DNA of 25,679 nt from a virus. Location: positions 1 to 25,679 of the IMG/VR virus record IMGVR_UViG_3300032294_003147. The stretch is one strand, 5' to 3'. The notes below the pieces were generated by a model that saw only the letters and a program-made list of their open reading frames with translations, was not told the DNA's origin and ran no database searches. A program made the position numbers and the translations under genes. Shown piece by piece: positions 15,077 through 21,757 of the stretch (the first letter of the stretch is position 1; each line of letters opens with the position of its first letter).

Positions 15077-15814
15077 ATGGACCAATTAAAATCTTTATAT
15101 TCGTACCTAAAGAAACAAAAAAACAAAAAAATTGTTTTTTTAACTACATCGACCAGATGGGAAGGCGAGCCTGACTTACCAAAGTCATCCATGATAGCTG
15201 ATGAATTGGCTAAGAGGCTTGATGATTGTCAAGTAATCAATGTTGCCAAGCTTAAAATCTTTTCGTGTGAGGGAAACGTTTCAACTAAAAAAGGTAACCA
15301 TTGCGGAGTTAAGGCTGCTAAGTTGGACAATGATAAACATAATCCAACTGGCCATATCAGATGTTGGGCATCAGTTAATAATAAGTCAGACGAAATGTAT
15401 AAAGTTGCGAATGCGATTCTTGAGTCAGATATTATTATATTCTTTGGATCAGTTCGTTGGGGAAAATTGAATGCAATATACACTCAATTAATTGAAAGAT
15501 TGACTTGGTTAGAAAATCGACACGTAAGTTTAGGAGAATCTAACTTATTAAAGGATAAAGAGGCTGGTGTAGTTGCAGTAGGCCATAACTGGAATGGAAA
15601 GGCCGCAGTTGATTTAGAAAAGCAGGTTCTTCAATTCTTTGGATTTAAGACTCCTACTGTATTATCATTTAACTGGCAATGGACCACCGACAAGACTGAC
15701 GATAGCCTAGCTGGTTACAAAAGAGACTTTCCAGATTTCCTAAAAAGTTTTAAATTTAGCGAATCTCTATATGAATCAGTCATGAAGTTCAAAAACTGGA
15801 TCAGACTACAATAG
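15077..15814 (+). CDS. NAD(P)H-dependent FMN reductase-like (flavodoxin-fold) protein
   Basis: 245 residues. KKIVFLTTSTRWEGEPDLPKSS gives the first strand and a Ser/Thr/Arg-rich phosphate loop, VINVAKLKIFSCEGN the next strand, and ILESDIIIFFGSVRWGKLNA the segment that in FMN reductases contacts the flavin ring (SD-x-I-I-x-x-S-x-x-W-x-x-x). Cys residues in SCEGN and GNHCGVK fit the NADPH-dependent FMN reductase group, where Cys-containing loops are frequent. Expected to reduce flavin or quinone in the cytoplasm with NAD(P)H. It ends before a strong bidirectional terminator. Role in infection is unclear. Confidence 0.75.
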   Translation: MDQLKSLYSYLKKQKNKKIVFLTTSTRWEGEPDLPKSSMIADELAKRLDDCQVINVAKLKIFSCEGNVSTKKGNHCGVKAAKLDNDKHNPTGHIRCWASVNNKSDEMYKVANAILESDIIIFFGSVRWGKLNAIYTQLIERLTWLENRHVSLGESNLLKDKEAGVVAVGHNWNGKAAVDLEKQVLQFFGFKTPTVLSFNWQWTTDKTDDSLAGYKRDFPDFLKSFKFSESLYESVMKFKNWIRLQ

Positions 15815-15830
15815 ACTAGCATAATAATCA

Positions 15831-15855
15831 AAAAAGCCGGATATCCGGCTTTTTT
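15831..15855. terminator. Bidirectional intrinsic terminator
   Basis: Near-perfect palindrome AAAAAGCCGG ATAT CCGGCTTTTT between convergent genes; T-runs on both strands. The T-run is followed by TATGTGAT, a sequence also seen after the terminators at 18003 and 19652. Confidence 0.92.
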
Positions 15856-15861
15856 ATGTGA

Positions 15862-16458
15862 TTAATATTGATATACGGCGTTCGGCCACAGACATTCAGG
15901 TCTCTCAATCAGTTTTAATTTATGAAGATGATCAGTCATTCCATGAATGGCTCCTTCAATATCATCGACCACCAAGTAGGTGCCAGATTTGCTTAGCGAA
16001 TCGCAAATTTCCATTTCAGTATTGATGTGATCTGGGTGATGACATCCGTCAATGTGAATCAAGTTGTATTGTTTTTGTAGAGTCGGCATGACTTCAATTG
16101 AATTGCCTGAATGGTATGTGATACGATTATTAAAAACTGAATTTAGATACTCAATGCACGGCTGAGTGAATGCGAACTCGTTAATGTCGTTTGCGTCAAT
16201 TATTAAATCATCCGATGCCAGTAACATTATGAATAATGAGTGGCCAGCATAGTTACCAACCTCAAGTGCGGTTTTACAGGTCTTGGCAGTTTCGTATAGT
16301 AACTGTTGCTTATCGAATGTTGCCTCATGATAGTCAAGTGTTTGGCCGTCCATCATGTAAGATCCTCCGCCGATTGGAAATCCAAAACGTCCAACTATTT
16401 TTTGTAGTTCGGTGAAGTGATGAAAGTTGTCCTTTAGTTTTTGAGAATAATCGCTCAT
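15862..16458 (-). CDS. Class I SAM-dependent methyltransferase-like protein
   Basis: 198 residues with the Rossmann pattern of Methyltransf_24-type enzymes. ALEVGNYAGHSLFIMLLA is motif I (E/D-x-G-x-x-x-G-x-S), DANDINE follows strand 2, ITYHSGNSIEVMPTL matches the region before strand 4, YNLIHIDGCHHPDHIN is the typical IHIDG-x-H-x-Y-like strand, and GTYLVVDDIEG strand 5. The acceptor is not evident; relatives methylate small molecules or sugars. It is a single gene flanked by a terminator downstream and a 106-base spacer upstream that holds two copies of TGTGATCTAG. Confidence 0.8.
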   Translation of the reverse strand: MSDYSQKLKDNFHHFTELQKIVGRFGFPIGGGSYMMDGQTLDYHEATFDKQQLLYETAKTCKTALEVGNYAGHSLFIMLLASDDLIIDANDINEFAFTQPCIEYLNSVFNNRITYHSGNSIEVMPTLQKQYNLIHIDGCHHPDHINTEMEICDSLSKSGTYLVVDDIEGAIHGMTDHLHKLKLIERPECLWPNAVYQY

Positions 16459-16564
16459 TTTAAATTCATTTTTTATGTGATCTAGATAGATTTAATTTTC
16501 AGATTAGGTTACTATTAACTGATGAGTTAAGGTGTGGCTAGTGTGATCTAGTGTGTGACCTAAA

Positions 16565-17227
16565 CTAGTTAAGTTTGAACTTATAGCCTGTTAATTTCTC
16601 AACCTCTTCCTTTTTAACTGCCCATTTTTCAAGGCCGACTGGTTTCTCTGGAGTATTGTTAAATATGTAGGCTTCCCAATGACCTGTCTTCTTTACGCAG
16701 ATAACCTTCCAACACTTGGTCGGAACTGAGGTTGTACCGATTTTTCTCTCAACTCCTATTGAACCGCACCATACCATTACTGAATCGTATTGGGTTGCAA
16801 GTTCGCGAGTTCGGACCTCAAGTTTCTTCCAGTCTCCGGCATTCAACGAATGGTACTGCGGAGCCATGTTAGAAAAATAGAAGCATTCCCTTTGCCATTC
16901 AGCATTACACTGATTATCTGCAGCTGGACACATGTGTCCCCTGTCCGTGCCTGAGCCAACGTAGTCCTTTGCTAAAGTAGTTTCAGCTGGAAGTAGCGGG
17001 TCTGGCGCGAACTCGTCCTTACGCGGAACCTTTGATTCCGGGCAAACAAGTCTTTTGTTGGTGTCCCACCATTCAACCTTTAGCGAATAGTGGAGTTCTG
17101 GGCTGTAATAGGCAACATAGCCTTGGTGTTGGAGCCTAACCGTTTTATCGGTTTTTGGTGGAGCGATAAAGCTCGCGGCAACTAATAACAGGATAGTTGC
17201 TACTATTGAGAGTTTAAAAGTTTTCAT
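16565..17227 (-). CDS. Secreted DNA/RNA non-specific endonuclease (NUC family)
   Basis: 220 residues. MKTFKLSIVATILLLVAASFIA is a signal peptide. The mature enzyme shows the Serratia-type motif TDRGHMCPAADNQ with catalytic His98, and FSNMAPQYHSLNAGDWKKLE with the metal-binding Asn129, plus VWCGSIG and the WKVICVKK strand. These nucleases cut single- and double-stranded DNA and RNA. Secretion would keep it from phage DNA in the cytoplasm and place it in the periplasm or outside, where it could degrade incoming DNA of competing phages or released host DNA. AATAAATAAA lies 4 bases before the start, as at the metallopeptidase gene. Confidence 0.9.
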   Translation of the reverse strand: MKTFKLSIVATILLLVAASFIAPPKTDKTVRLQHQGYVAYYSPELHYSLKVEWWDTNKRLVCPESKVPRKDEFAPDPLLPAETTLAKDYVGSGTDRGHMCPAADNQCNAEWQRECFYFSNMAPQYHSLNAGDWKKLEVRTRELATQYDSVMVWCGSIGVERKIGTTSVPTKCWKVICVKKTGHWEAYIFNNTPEKPVGLEKWAVKKEEVEKLTGYKFKLN

Positions 17228-17231
17228 ATTT

Positions 17232-17241
17232 TTTATTTATT
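17232..17241 (-). promoter_or_regulatory. AATAAATAAA motif before the nuclease gene
   Basis: Minus-strand AATAAATAAA with 4 bases to the ATG at 17227, the same arrangement as at 13749. It could be a late promoter giving a leaderless mRNA or an A-rich translation leader. Confidence 0.35.
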
Positions 17242-17269
17242 TTGGCCTTTTTTTCAGGCTTGAGTATAA

Positions 17270-17278
17270 TATAATAAC
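17270..17278 (+). promoter_or_regulatory. TATAATAAC motif, putative promoter
   Basis: TATAATATAATAAC with 19 bases to the ATG at 17298. Identical TATAATAAC occurs at 19285 and 22093 ahead of unrelated genes. Confidence 0.5.
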
Positions 17279-17297
17279 TTTAAATTTAGAAATACCG

Positions 17298-17546
17298 ATG
17301 AAAAAAGCACTTAACTTAAATTCAGCACTAAAACCCCTCTTTTGGGTATATGCTGTTATACGCAGGTTTTACTTCCTGTTAGTAAAATGGCTTGTACTAA
17401 AACCATTGGTAAAACTTAGTTACATAATCAACGGTAAAATGATGGGTGATGTTAAATGGTATCAAAGACATTTTACGATGCCTGTTAGATGGAAGTGGCT
17501 TAATAGTCTAACATATACGTTAACTAAGTACGTGATGTTTTCTTAA
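17298..17546 (+). CDS. Small basic membrane-associated protein
   Basis: 82 residues, highly basic and aromatic, with one hydrophobic stretch near 12-42 (LKPLFWVYAVIRRFYFLLVKWLVLKPLVKLSYII) broken by Arg and Lys, suggesting a membrane-bound amphipathic helix or two short segments. The C-terminal half is soluble and Trp-rich (VKWYQRHFTMPVRWKWLNSL). No family recognised. It lies between a promoter motif and the exported-protein gene 40 bases downstream. Confidence 0.65.
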   Translation: MKKALNLNSALKPLFWVYAVIRRFYFLLVKWLVLKPLVKLSYIINGKMMGDVKWYQRHFTMPVRWKWLNSLTYTLTKYVMFS

Positions 17547-17586
17547 ACTTGCGTATAACGTATAACCAAATTTAAAAAAAGAAGTC

Positions 17587-17958
17587 ATGAAAAAATTAAT
17601 CATCGCAATTATCGCAGCAGTAAGCTTCCAAATTGCAAACGCACAAGTTAATCCAATCGAGCAAAATCGTCAAGCCATTGCATTTCTTAAGGAGAGTTGT
17701 TTGACTTTCAACAAGGGTCAAGTTCCAGTAAGAGTCGATAACTTAGTAAAGGTGACTGACTCTTTGGATCGTAATAACATCAACTACAGTCGTACAACTT
17801 ACGTTTTCTACAGCGATCAAATCAATGATGCAACTAGCGGAGGCGGATCTAGCGAAGCGGCTACTGGCAGAACTGCAGTGCCTTTCATTAAATATAGAAT
17901 TTACACTCAAGGCGGATTGACCTACATTGAAGCGGTGGACGGTAATCCTTACTTTTAA
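17587..17958 (+). CDS. Exported hypothetical protein
   Basis: 123 residues. MKKLIIAIIAAVSFQIANAQ is a classic signal peptide with an A-x-A cleavage site before Q. The mature part is about 100 residues with beta-rich content (SRTTYVFYSDQIND, PFIKYRIYTQGGLTYIEAVDG) and a Gly/Ser loop (SGGGSSEAATG). No enzyme motif is seen; it may be a small periplasmic or surface protein. TATAACGTATAACC at about 17552-17565 may be its promoter. It ends just before a hairpin terminator shared with a convergent gene. Confidence 0.75.
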   Translation: MKKLIIAIIAAVSFQIANAQVNPIEQNRQAIAFLKESCLTFNKGQVPVRVDNLVKVTDSLDRNNINYSRTTYVFYSDQINDATSGGGSSEAATGRTAVPFIKYRIYTQGGLTYIEAVDGNPYF

Positions 17959-17980
17959 ACTTAACCTGATAAAAATAAAA

Positions 17981-18010
17981 AAGGGACTCGATTGAGTCCC
18001 TTTTTTTTTA
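17981..18010. terminator. Intrinsic terminator between convergent genes
   Basis: AAGGGACTC / GAGTCCCTT stem with a GATT loop followed by nine T. A-run on the left arm makes it able to act on both strands. TATGTGAT follows the T-run. Confidence 0.92.
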
Positions 18011-18025
18011 TGTGATTAGCGTTGG

Positions 18026-19177
18026 TTATCTTCCAACTTGGCCTTCGCCTTGTTTTGCACCACCTGTACCCGCTCCGCCTGGAGACTTGCCGCCGCTACG
18101 CCATTCATGAGTTGATTGAACGCTTTCGAACCAGTATGATAGATTATATGGATTAACCTTGTACATCAATCCGTTCTTGATAACTTCTCCGTATCCTGCG
18201 AACACGTCAGCAACATCTCCGAACTCAACTGGAGGTTTAACAGGCATGATTGCTGTAACCATTTTAGTAGCCGCTTCCGTTAATCGTTTTGCTCCTTCCG
18301 GCTTCAATTTAAACTTCTTGTTACGTTCGTCGTATTGAACTAGGGCTTGCATGTCAGCCTTCGTGATCGTTGCCATTGCCCCAGTGGTATCAGGTAGAGG
18401 CTCATTGGTAAGCATTCTGTTGCCTTTTACGAAACCTGCAATTTTGCTTGTGATCTCGGTTGAAGCAGCTGCCGAATCTTTGCCAGCAACCCAAGCATAA
18501 TAGCTTTTGAAAACTCCATCGGTTGTTGCAATGTGATCTTTTAGGCCAAGTACTTCAAGTGTTGCGATTGATAATGCTGAGATTAGGCCGTTTCCGACTC
18601 CACCTAGAGTACCGGGTTTTGCCCAATAGTAAGTGAATCCGCGAGCGTCCGCTTCCGCAACCGCTTTACCCAACGTGAATTTAACCGCGTAATTCTTACA
18701 TAGGCCAATTCCGAACTTGAACCTGGTTGACATGTCAGCAAGAGCATTTCCGAATCGGATTAGAGCAAGCATTCCGTTATTGGATGCCTTGATCGTAAGC
18801 GGACCGCTGATTTCGGTCTTCTTCATAAGGATTGTACCGGTTTCATAGATTTTCTTGCCGTTGATCTCTAGCATATCGTCTCCAGGTTTTGCAACCCTTT
18901 CGGTTGAGTCCAGATTGATTGTGATCTTTGCGGTTGCCGCCGGGCCTCCGAACTTGCTACCGTCGGTGTCCAAGTAGATTAGCTGGCCGATGTACGGTAG
19001 GGTGATTGTATAGACAATATCCTTTTTAAATCCAAATTTAGCAGCATCAGCCAGATTACTGGCACTGCACGAGGCTCCAATAAAAGCGATTCCGTCAGCG
19101 GTCTGTTGGCCCTGAGCCGGCTGATCGATAGCTTCATTGAGCCAGTTCGAATAGGTCTTGATTATTCTTGACTTCAT
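18026..19177 (-). CDS. Putative head-internal protein with capsid-targeting-like N-terminus, unknown function
   Basis: 383 residues starting MKSRIIKTYSNWLNEAI; KTYSNWLNEA is the best match here to the T4 internal-protein leader (KTYQEFIAEA as I recall it). The body is Gly/Ala/Lys-rich with alternating strands (DIVYTITLPYIGQLIYL, AKITINLDS, GPLTIKASNNGMLALIRFG) in the first half and helices later. The C-terminus is a Gly/Ser/Pro-rich tail (GGKSPGGAGTGGAKQGEG). No enzymatic motif is recognised. It is a single gene with an AATAAATAAC motif 62 bases upstream and a terminator downstream. Confidence 0.75.
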   Translation of the reverse strand: MKSRIIKTYSNWLNEAIDQPAQGQQTADGIAFIGASCSASNLADAAKFGFKKDIVYTITLPYIGQLIYLDTDGSKFGGPAATAKITINLDSTERVAKPGDDMLEINGKKIYETGTILMKKTEISGPLTIKASNNGMLALIRFGNALADMSTRFKFGIGLCKNYAVKFTLGKAVAEADARGFTYYWAKPGTLGGVGNGLISALSIATLEVLGLKDHIATTDGVFKSYYAWVAGKDSAAASTEITSKIAGFVKGNRMLTNEPLPDTTGAMATITKADMQALVQYDERNKKFKLKPEGAKRLTEAATKMVTAIMPVKPPVEFGDVADVFAGYGEVIKNGLMYKVNPYNLSYWFESVQSTHEWRSGGKSPGGAGTGGAKQGEGQVGR

Positions 19178-19239
19178 CGTAAATGTGTTTTTTATTTTTT
19201 TACCTGTTTGTCCCTTTTGGGTTTGGTCAATTGGGTAAA

Positions 19240-19249
19240 GTTATTTATT
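19240..19249 (-). promoter_or_regulatory. AATAAATAAC motif, putative late promoter
   Basis: Minus-strand AATAAATAAC identical to that at 10072-10081, 62 bases upstream of the 383-residue protein's start. Confidence 0.5.
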
Positions 19250-19284
19250 TTCGACAAGTTCGACCAATTCGATTTAGTCTGTGA

Positions 19285-19293
19285 TATAATAAC
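19285..19293 (+). promoter_or_regulatory. TATAATAAC motif, putative promoter
   Basis: TATAATAAC 27 bases before the HTH-protein ATG at 19321; identical to motifs at 17270 and 22093. Confidence 0.5.
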
Positions 19294-19320
19294 CGTATCT
19301 TAAACAAAATTCATTATAAC

Positions 19321-19605
19321 ATGAGCAAAACAAGCAAAAAAGCCGCTACTACAGTCGAAGCAACTGTTGCGGTAACAAAAACGTCAAGCCGTAAAGGTAT
19401 GAGCTACGCAAAATTAAGCCAAGATCAAAAGCGTGAAATCATCGCTAGCCGTAAAAAGCGTGGTGATGGTGCAGTGATCGCCGCTAAAATGGGTGTAACA
19501 ACAACCTATGTGTCTAGCGTAATTACGGGTCGTAAGGCGAACCAGAAAGTGGTTAACCAAATGTACGACATGGTTAGAGGTCGTAAGGTAAAAGCAACAG
19601 CTTAA
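19321..19605 (+). CDS. Small basic helix-turn-helix protein
   Basis: 94 residues, highly basic. The N-terminal 25 residues are an unstructured Lys/Thr/Ala tail. Residues about 35-80 fit a helix-turn-helix: LSQDQKREIIASRKKRGDGAVIAAKMGVTTTYVSSVITGRK, with AAKMGVTTTYVSSVITG as the turn and recognition helix. A DNA-binding regulator or nucleoid-like protein acting in the cytoplasm is likely. It has its own promoter-like motif and a strong terminator 24 bases after the stop, so it is monocistronic and possibly highly expressed. Confidence 0.78.
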   Translation: MSKTSKKAATTVEATVAVTKTSSRKGMSYAKLSQDQKREIIASRKKRGDGAVIAAKMGVTTTYVSSVITGRKANQKVVNQMYDMVRGRKVKATA

Positions 19606-19628
19606 GCCGTACAACCCATCTAAACCCC

Positions 19629-19658
19629 AAAGGGAGCCCCGTAAGGCTCCCTTTTTTT
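19629..19658. terminator. Intrinsic terminator
   Basis: GGGAGCC / GGCTCCC stem with a 6-base loop, flanked by AAA and seven T, between convergent genes. TATGTGATGTGATCTGG follows. Confidence 0.92.
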
Positions 19659-19674
19659 ATGTGATGTGATCTGG

Positions 19675-19911
19675 TTAAATCTGAATTTCCGGATTGGGTG
19701 TTTCAAATCGGCGCTTGCGCATGATGGTCTTGAGCACCAGATCCTTTTCTGAACCGTCCGGGTCCGCAACGACCTTGACCGGCACATTAAGCCAGGTGGC
19801 CAATTGCTTTAGTACGGCTTCGCTTTCATCGGGCAGTTTCGCCAGTCGGTGCCCGGCCCCGCCAAGGGGGTTCTGCCGGCGGTGCAGGCACGCCCGTTTT
19901 TTTGGGTACAT
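19675..19911 (-). CDS. Hypothetical protein, 78 aa, start uncertain
   Basis: The minus strand reads RLAKLPDESEAVLKQLATWL followed by VPVKVVADPDGSEKDLVLK and a basic end, with GC-rich third positions expected of a real gene in this GC-richer block. The ATG at 19911 (MYPKKRACLH) is the nearest start, but an A7 tract follows it; one extra A would read KKTGVPAPPAEPPW, so a frameshift near the start is possible. The opposite-strand ORF here looks like a shadow. Function unknown. Confidence 0.55.
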   Translation of the reverse strand: MYPKKRACLHRRQNPLGGAGHRLAKLPDESEAVLKQLATWLNVPVKVVADPDGSEKDLVLKTIMRKRRFETPNPEIQI

Positions 19912-19918
19912 TAAACTT

Positions 19919-20092
19919 ATGAAAGGACAGTTTATAATTATAGACCTCAGAACCATGGACTTCATGAAGAACGAGGAGGGCCGCATGAACTTCTATGATA
20001 CGCTAGCCGATGCTCTGCTTGTATGTGGCATGTATGAATTTGAAAATGCATGGGTTGTCCAACTCGTCCATAACCATCAAGAAAGAGATTAG
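19919..20092 (+). CDS. Small hypothetical phage protein, 57 aa
   Basis: Starts at the ATG at 19919 (MKGQFIIIDLRTMDFMKNEE) four bases after a TACATTAA sequence, an arrangement nearly the same as TATAATAAACTT-ATG at 23585. It continues FYDTLADALLVCGMYEFENAWVVQLV. Short proteins of this form (IIDLRTM...CGMYEFENAWV) are familiar to me from Bacteroidetes mobile elements, without a known function. An upstream in-frame extension to 19694 is open but looks non-coding (Ser/Arg-rich shadow). Confidence 0.7.
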   Translation: MKGQFIIIDLRTMDFMKNEEGRMNFYDTLADALLVCGMYEFENAWVVQLVHNHQERD

Positions 20093-20109
20093 AGAGATAA
20101 ATCCAGAAG

Positions 20110-20529
20110 ATGACATTAGCAGATCTACACGAACTTTGGCGGATGGGAATCATTGGAGACCAGGAACTCATCCGTACCCAGATAGACCGCATCATGGGCA
20201 AGAGCCAATACGCGGGGACCTGGACCGGCCATGGGCTTGAACTTATCGGACTCCGAATAACCGATTCAACCGGCTTAGACTCCGGACTCCGGGTTGAAAT
20301 GGAAGCCAAGGGACCGATCGCAACCCTGAAGGCCGGGGCATTTGGACTCAAGAACAATCGGGTCCGGTGCGATTGTGTGGTTCCAACCTGGACCATGGAG
20401 AGTCCGGATACCCTAAAGAGCCTGCTCCAAAACAGGCTCATTGTTCTGTTTGGGCACTTTACCTCCGGGGGAGAATCTGGCCCGGGTAGAGGGACCGGCA
20501 AATACGACCCAGTTACTGGCTACGTGTAG
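20110..20529 (+). CDS. Hypothetical protein, 139 aa, 3' end made from a repeat
   Basis: ATG at 20110. N-terminal helix LADLHELWRMGIIGDQELIRTQIDRIMG is followed by a beta-rich domain (GLELIGLRITDSTGLDSGLRVEM). The codons from 20465 to 20499 (SGGESGPGRGTGK) are one copy of a GC-rich repeat whose second copy lies outside the gene at 20537-20570. The C-terminal tail may therefore have been created when the repeat entered. No catalytic motif recognised. Confidence 0.65.
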   Translation: MTLADLHELWRMGIIGDQELIRTQIDRIMGKSQYAGTWTGHGLELIGLRITDSTGLDSGLRVEMEAKGPIATLKAGAFGLKNNRVRCDCVVPTWTMESPDTLKSLLQNRLIVLFGHFTSGGESGPGRGTGKYDPVTGYV

Positions 20530-20570
20530 CCCAAGCCCGGGGGAGAATCTCTAACCGGTAGAGGGCCGGC
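20465..20570 (+). repeat. Two copies of a GC-rich element (GGGGGAGAATCT ... GTAGAGGG)
   Basis: Copy 1 (20465-20499) is inside the 3' end of the preceding gene and copy 2 (20537-20570) is just after its stop. Both read CCGGGGGAGAATCT, a short variable part, then CGGTAGAGGG or CGGGTAGAGGG, then CCGGC. The GC-rich flanks can pair with each other, giving a small hairpin in each. Confidence 0.75.
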
Positions 20571-20755
20571 CCAAAATTTCAAATTTTAGGTCAATTGCGG
20601 AGACCGGGAAACCCTAGGACCCGTAGATACCGAAATTGGTCCGGGAAGCCTCCTCCTGGCCATGGGGATTTCGGAAAAAAGTAAAGTGCTGCGGCCGTCC
20701 TCCTGGAGTACTTTTATTACCTCGGCAAGGTCACTCCCGGGGCACCGCCAGGCAG

Positions 20756-20835
20756 CCTGGGGGCCACTACCGGGATGACCTGGGGGTCACTACCGGAGTC
20801 AGCCAGGAGCAGCCCGGGGGCTACTACCGGGGTCA
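20756..20835. repeat. Three imperfect 23-bp GC-rich repeats
   Basis: Units at 20756-20778, 20779-20801 and 20813-20835, consensus CCTGGGGGYCACTACCGG plus five bases. The first two are directly adjacent; the third is shifted by 11 bases. CCGG and GGG blocks allow alternative hairpins. Confidence 0.8.
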
Positions 20836-21012
20836 CAGTCCGGGCAGTACCCGGCTGACTCGGGGCCGGTTCCGAGCCGTGACCAGGAGCCGGTTGCCCC
20901 GGACAGATAGCCGCCGGCCAACCGCTTGCAAGTTTTTGGCGGTACCGCCGAGGGTTGGCGGTCGCGAGACAGGGACAGTCCCATAGACCTGTTCAGACCT
21001 GTCAGACCGGAC

Positions 21013-21073
21013 GTTGCGGTTGGCGTTGCGACTAGTTGCGGTTTGCGTTGCGATTTTTCTGTTTGCGTTGCGG
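21013..21073. repeat. GTTGCG-rich short repeat array
   Basis: GTTGCG occurs at least five times in 60 bases, several as GTTTGCGTTGCG or GGTTGGCGTTGCG. It lies about 65 bases before the start of the next gene. Confidence 0.8.
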
Positions 21074-21137
21074 TCGGTCTCGAGAACCTGGAACCAGGTT
21101 GGAGTATAAGAAGTTATTACTTAACCCCAGAAAAAAG

Positions 21138-21446
21138 ATGTTATCCAAAACTTTAGTTACCGAATTCTTCAGGATTCTCGAGAGGTCTGGCCGGGACTGG
21201 CACCGGATCCGTTGGGCAATCCGAGGTTTGGAATCCGAAATCCGGGCGAGTGCTCACGGTCAACCCTGGTCCGAGGAGCTTGAAGAATACTTAATCTTCC
21301 GAATTGGAGAGGCTCTGACCATTGCGCAGAAGGTGGCAGTAGAGCGGGAGGAGTTTGAATGGGCGCATGAAATTGGCGTCAGACTGCAGGAACTTGGCCT
21401 CCATTTAGAAAAAACCTTAATAGACAACAATGATACTAAAGATTAA
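21138..21446 (+). CDS. Hypothetical helical protein, 102 aa
   Basis: The start is taken as the ATG at 21138 (MLSKTLVTEFFRILERSG) because upstream in-frame codons fall in the GTTGCG repeat and TATAAG lies 33 bases before. The protein is a series of charged helices (RDWHRIRWAIRGLESEIRAS, ELEEYLIFRIGEALTIAQK, EREEFEWAHEIGVRLQELG). No catalytic motif. It is followed two bases after the stop by the first gene of an AT-rich island. Confidence 0.65.
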   Translation: MLSKTLVTEFFRILERSGRDWHRIRWAIRGLESEIRASAHGQPWSEELEEYLIFRIGEALTIAQKVAVEREEFEWAHEIGVRLQELGLHLEKTLIDNNDTKD

Positions 21447-21448
21447 TT

Positions 21449-21757
21449 ATGAATAAAGAACAACAACAGATTATTGATAAGGTGTATGATATCTATTTTG
21501 ATACTATACGAGATGACAGTATGGATTGGCTAGATGAAAAACAGTTTATTGATAAAATTAAAACAGATACATTTACTTCAGAATTGTGGGGATTAAAGGT
21601 TGAAGAAAGAGAGTTGAGTTTGGAAGAAAGAAATAAATGGTCTTGGGATAATTGGGGTATTACTTGTGAAATGGAAAGTGTATTGGATGAACAAGAAGTC
21701 CCAACAAAACTAATCACAATAACATATAACGATAAAACAATAGAAAGTTATGAATAA
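21449..21757 (+). CDS. Hypothetical protein in AT-rich island, 102 aa
   Basis: Starts MNKEQQQIIDKVYDIYFD. The segment DEKQFIDKIKTDTFTSELWG resembles KEEFINKIKTDDEFAKKWG of the thymidylate synthase second half, and ERELSLEER is shared word for word with GRELSLEER of the same protein; the DNA AGAGAGTTGAGTTTGGAAGAAAG is shared between them apart from short flanks. The gene is therefore partly related to phage thyA-region sequence. AT-rich codon use contrasts sharply with both sides. The stop overlaps the next ATG. Function unknown. Confidence 0.65.
   Translation: MNKEQQQIIDKVYDIYFDTIRDDSMDWLDEKQFIDKIKTDTFTSELWGLKVEERELSLEERNKWSWDNWGITCEMESVLDEQEVPTKLITITYNDKTIESYE

Larger units (their letters stand above)
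20530..21104. other. GC-rich noncoding region with short repeats
   Basis: About 600 bases with no convincing gene on either strand. ORFs present have Arg/Pro/Gly-rich shadow composition. Contents: repeat copy 2 (20537-20570), a family of three 23-bp units (20756-20835), an AGACCTGT repeat near 20986-21008, and GTTGCG repeats at 21013-21073. A TATAAG sequence at 21105 leads into the next gene. It is far more GC-rich than the rest of the window. Confidence 0.7.

Noticed and set aside
19694-19918. N-terminal extension of the 57-residue gene
   Set aside because: Composition is that of a shadow frame opposite a better minus-strand ORF, and a promoter-like sequence with an ATG lies at 19919.
20756-20835. 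CRISPR array
   Set aside because: The units are adjacent or 11 bases apart and imperfect, with no unique spacers of normal length.
20636-20986. 116-residue plus-strand ORF
   Set aside because: Arg/Pro/Gly-rich composition produced by GC-rich repeats; no ribosome site or promoter motif.
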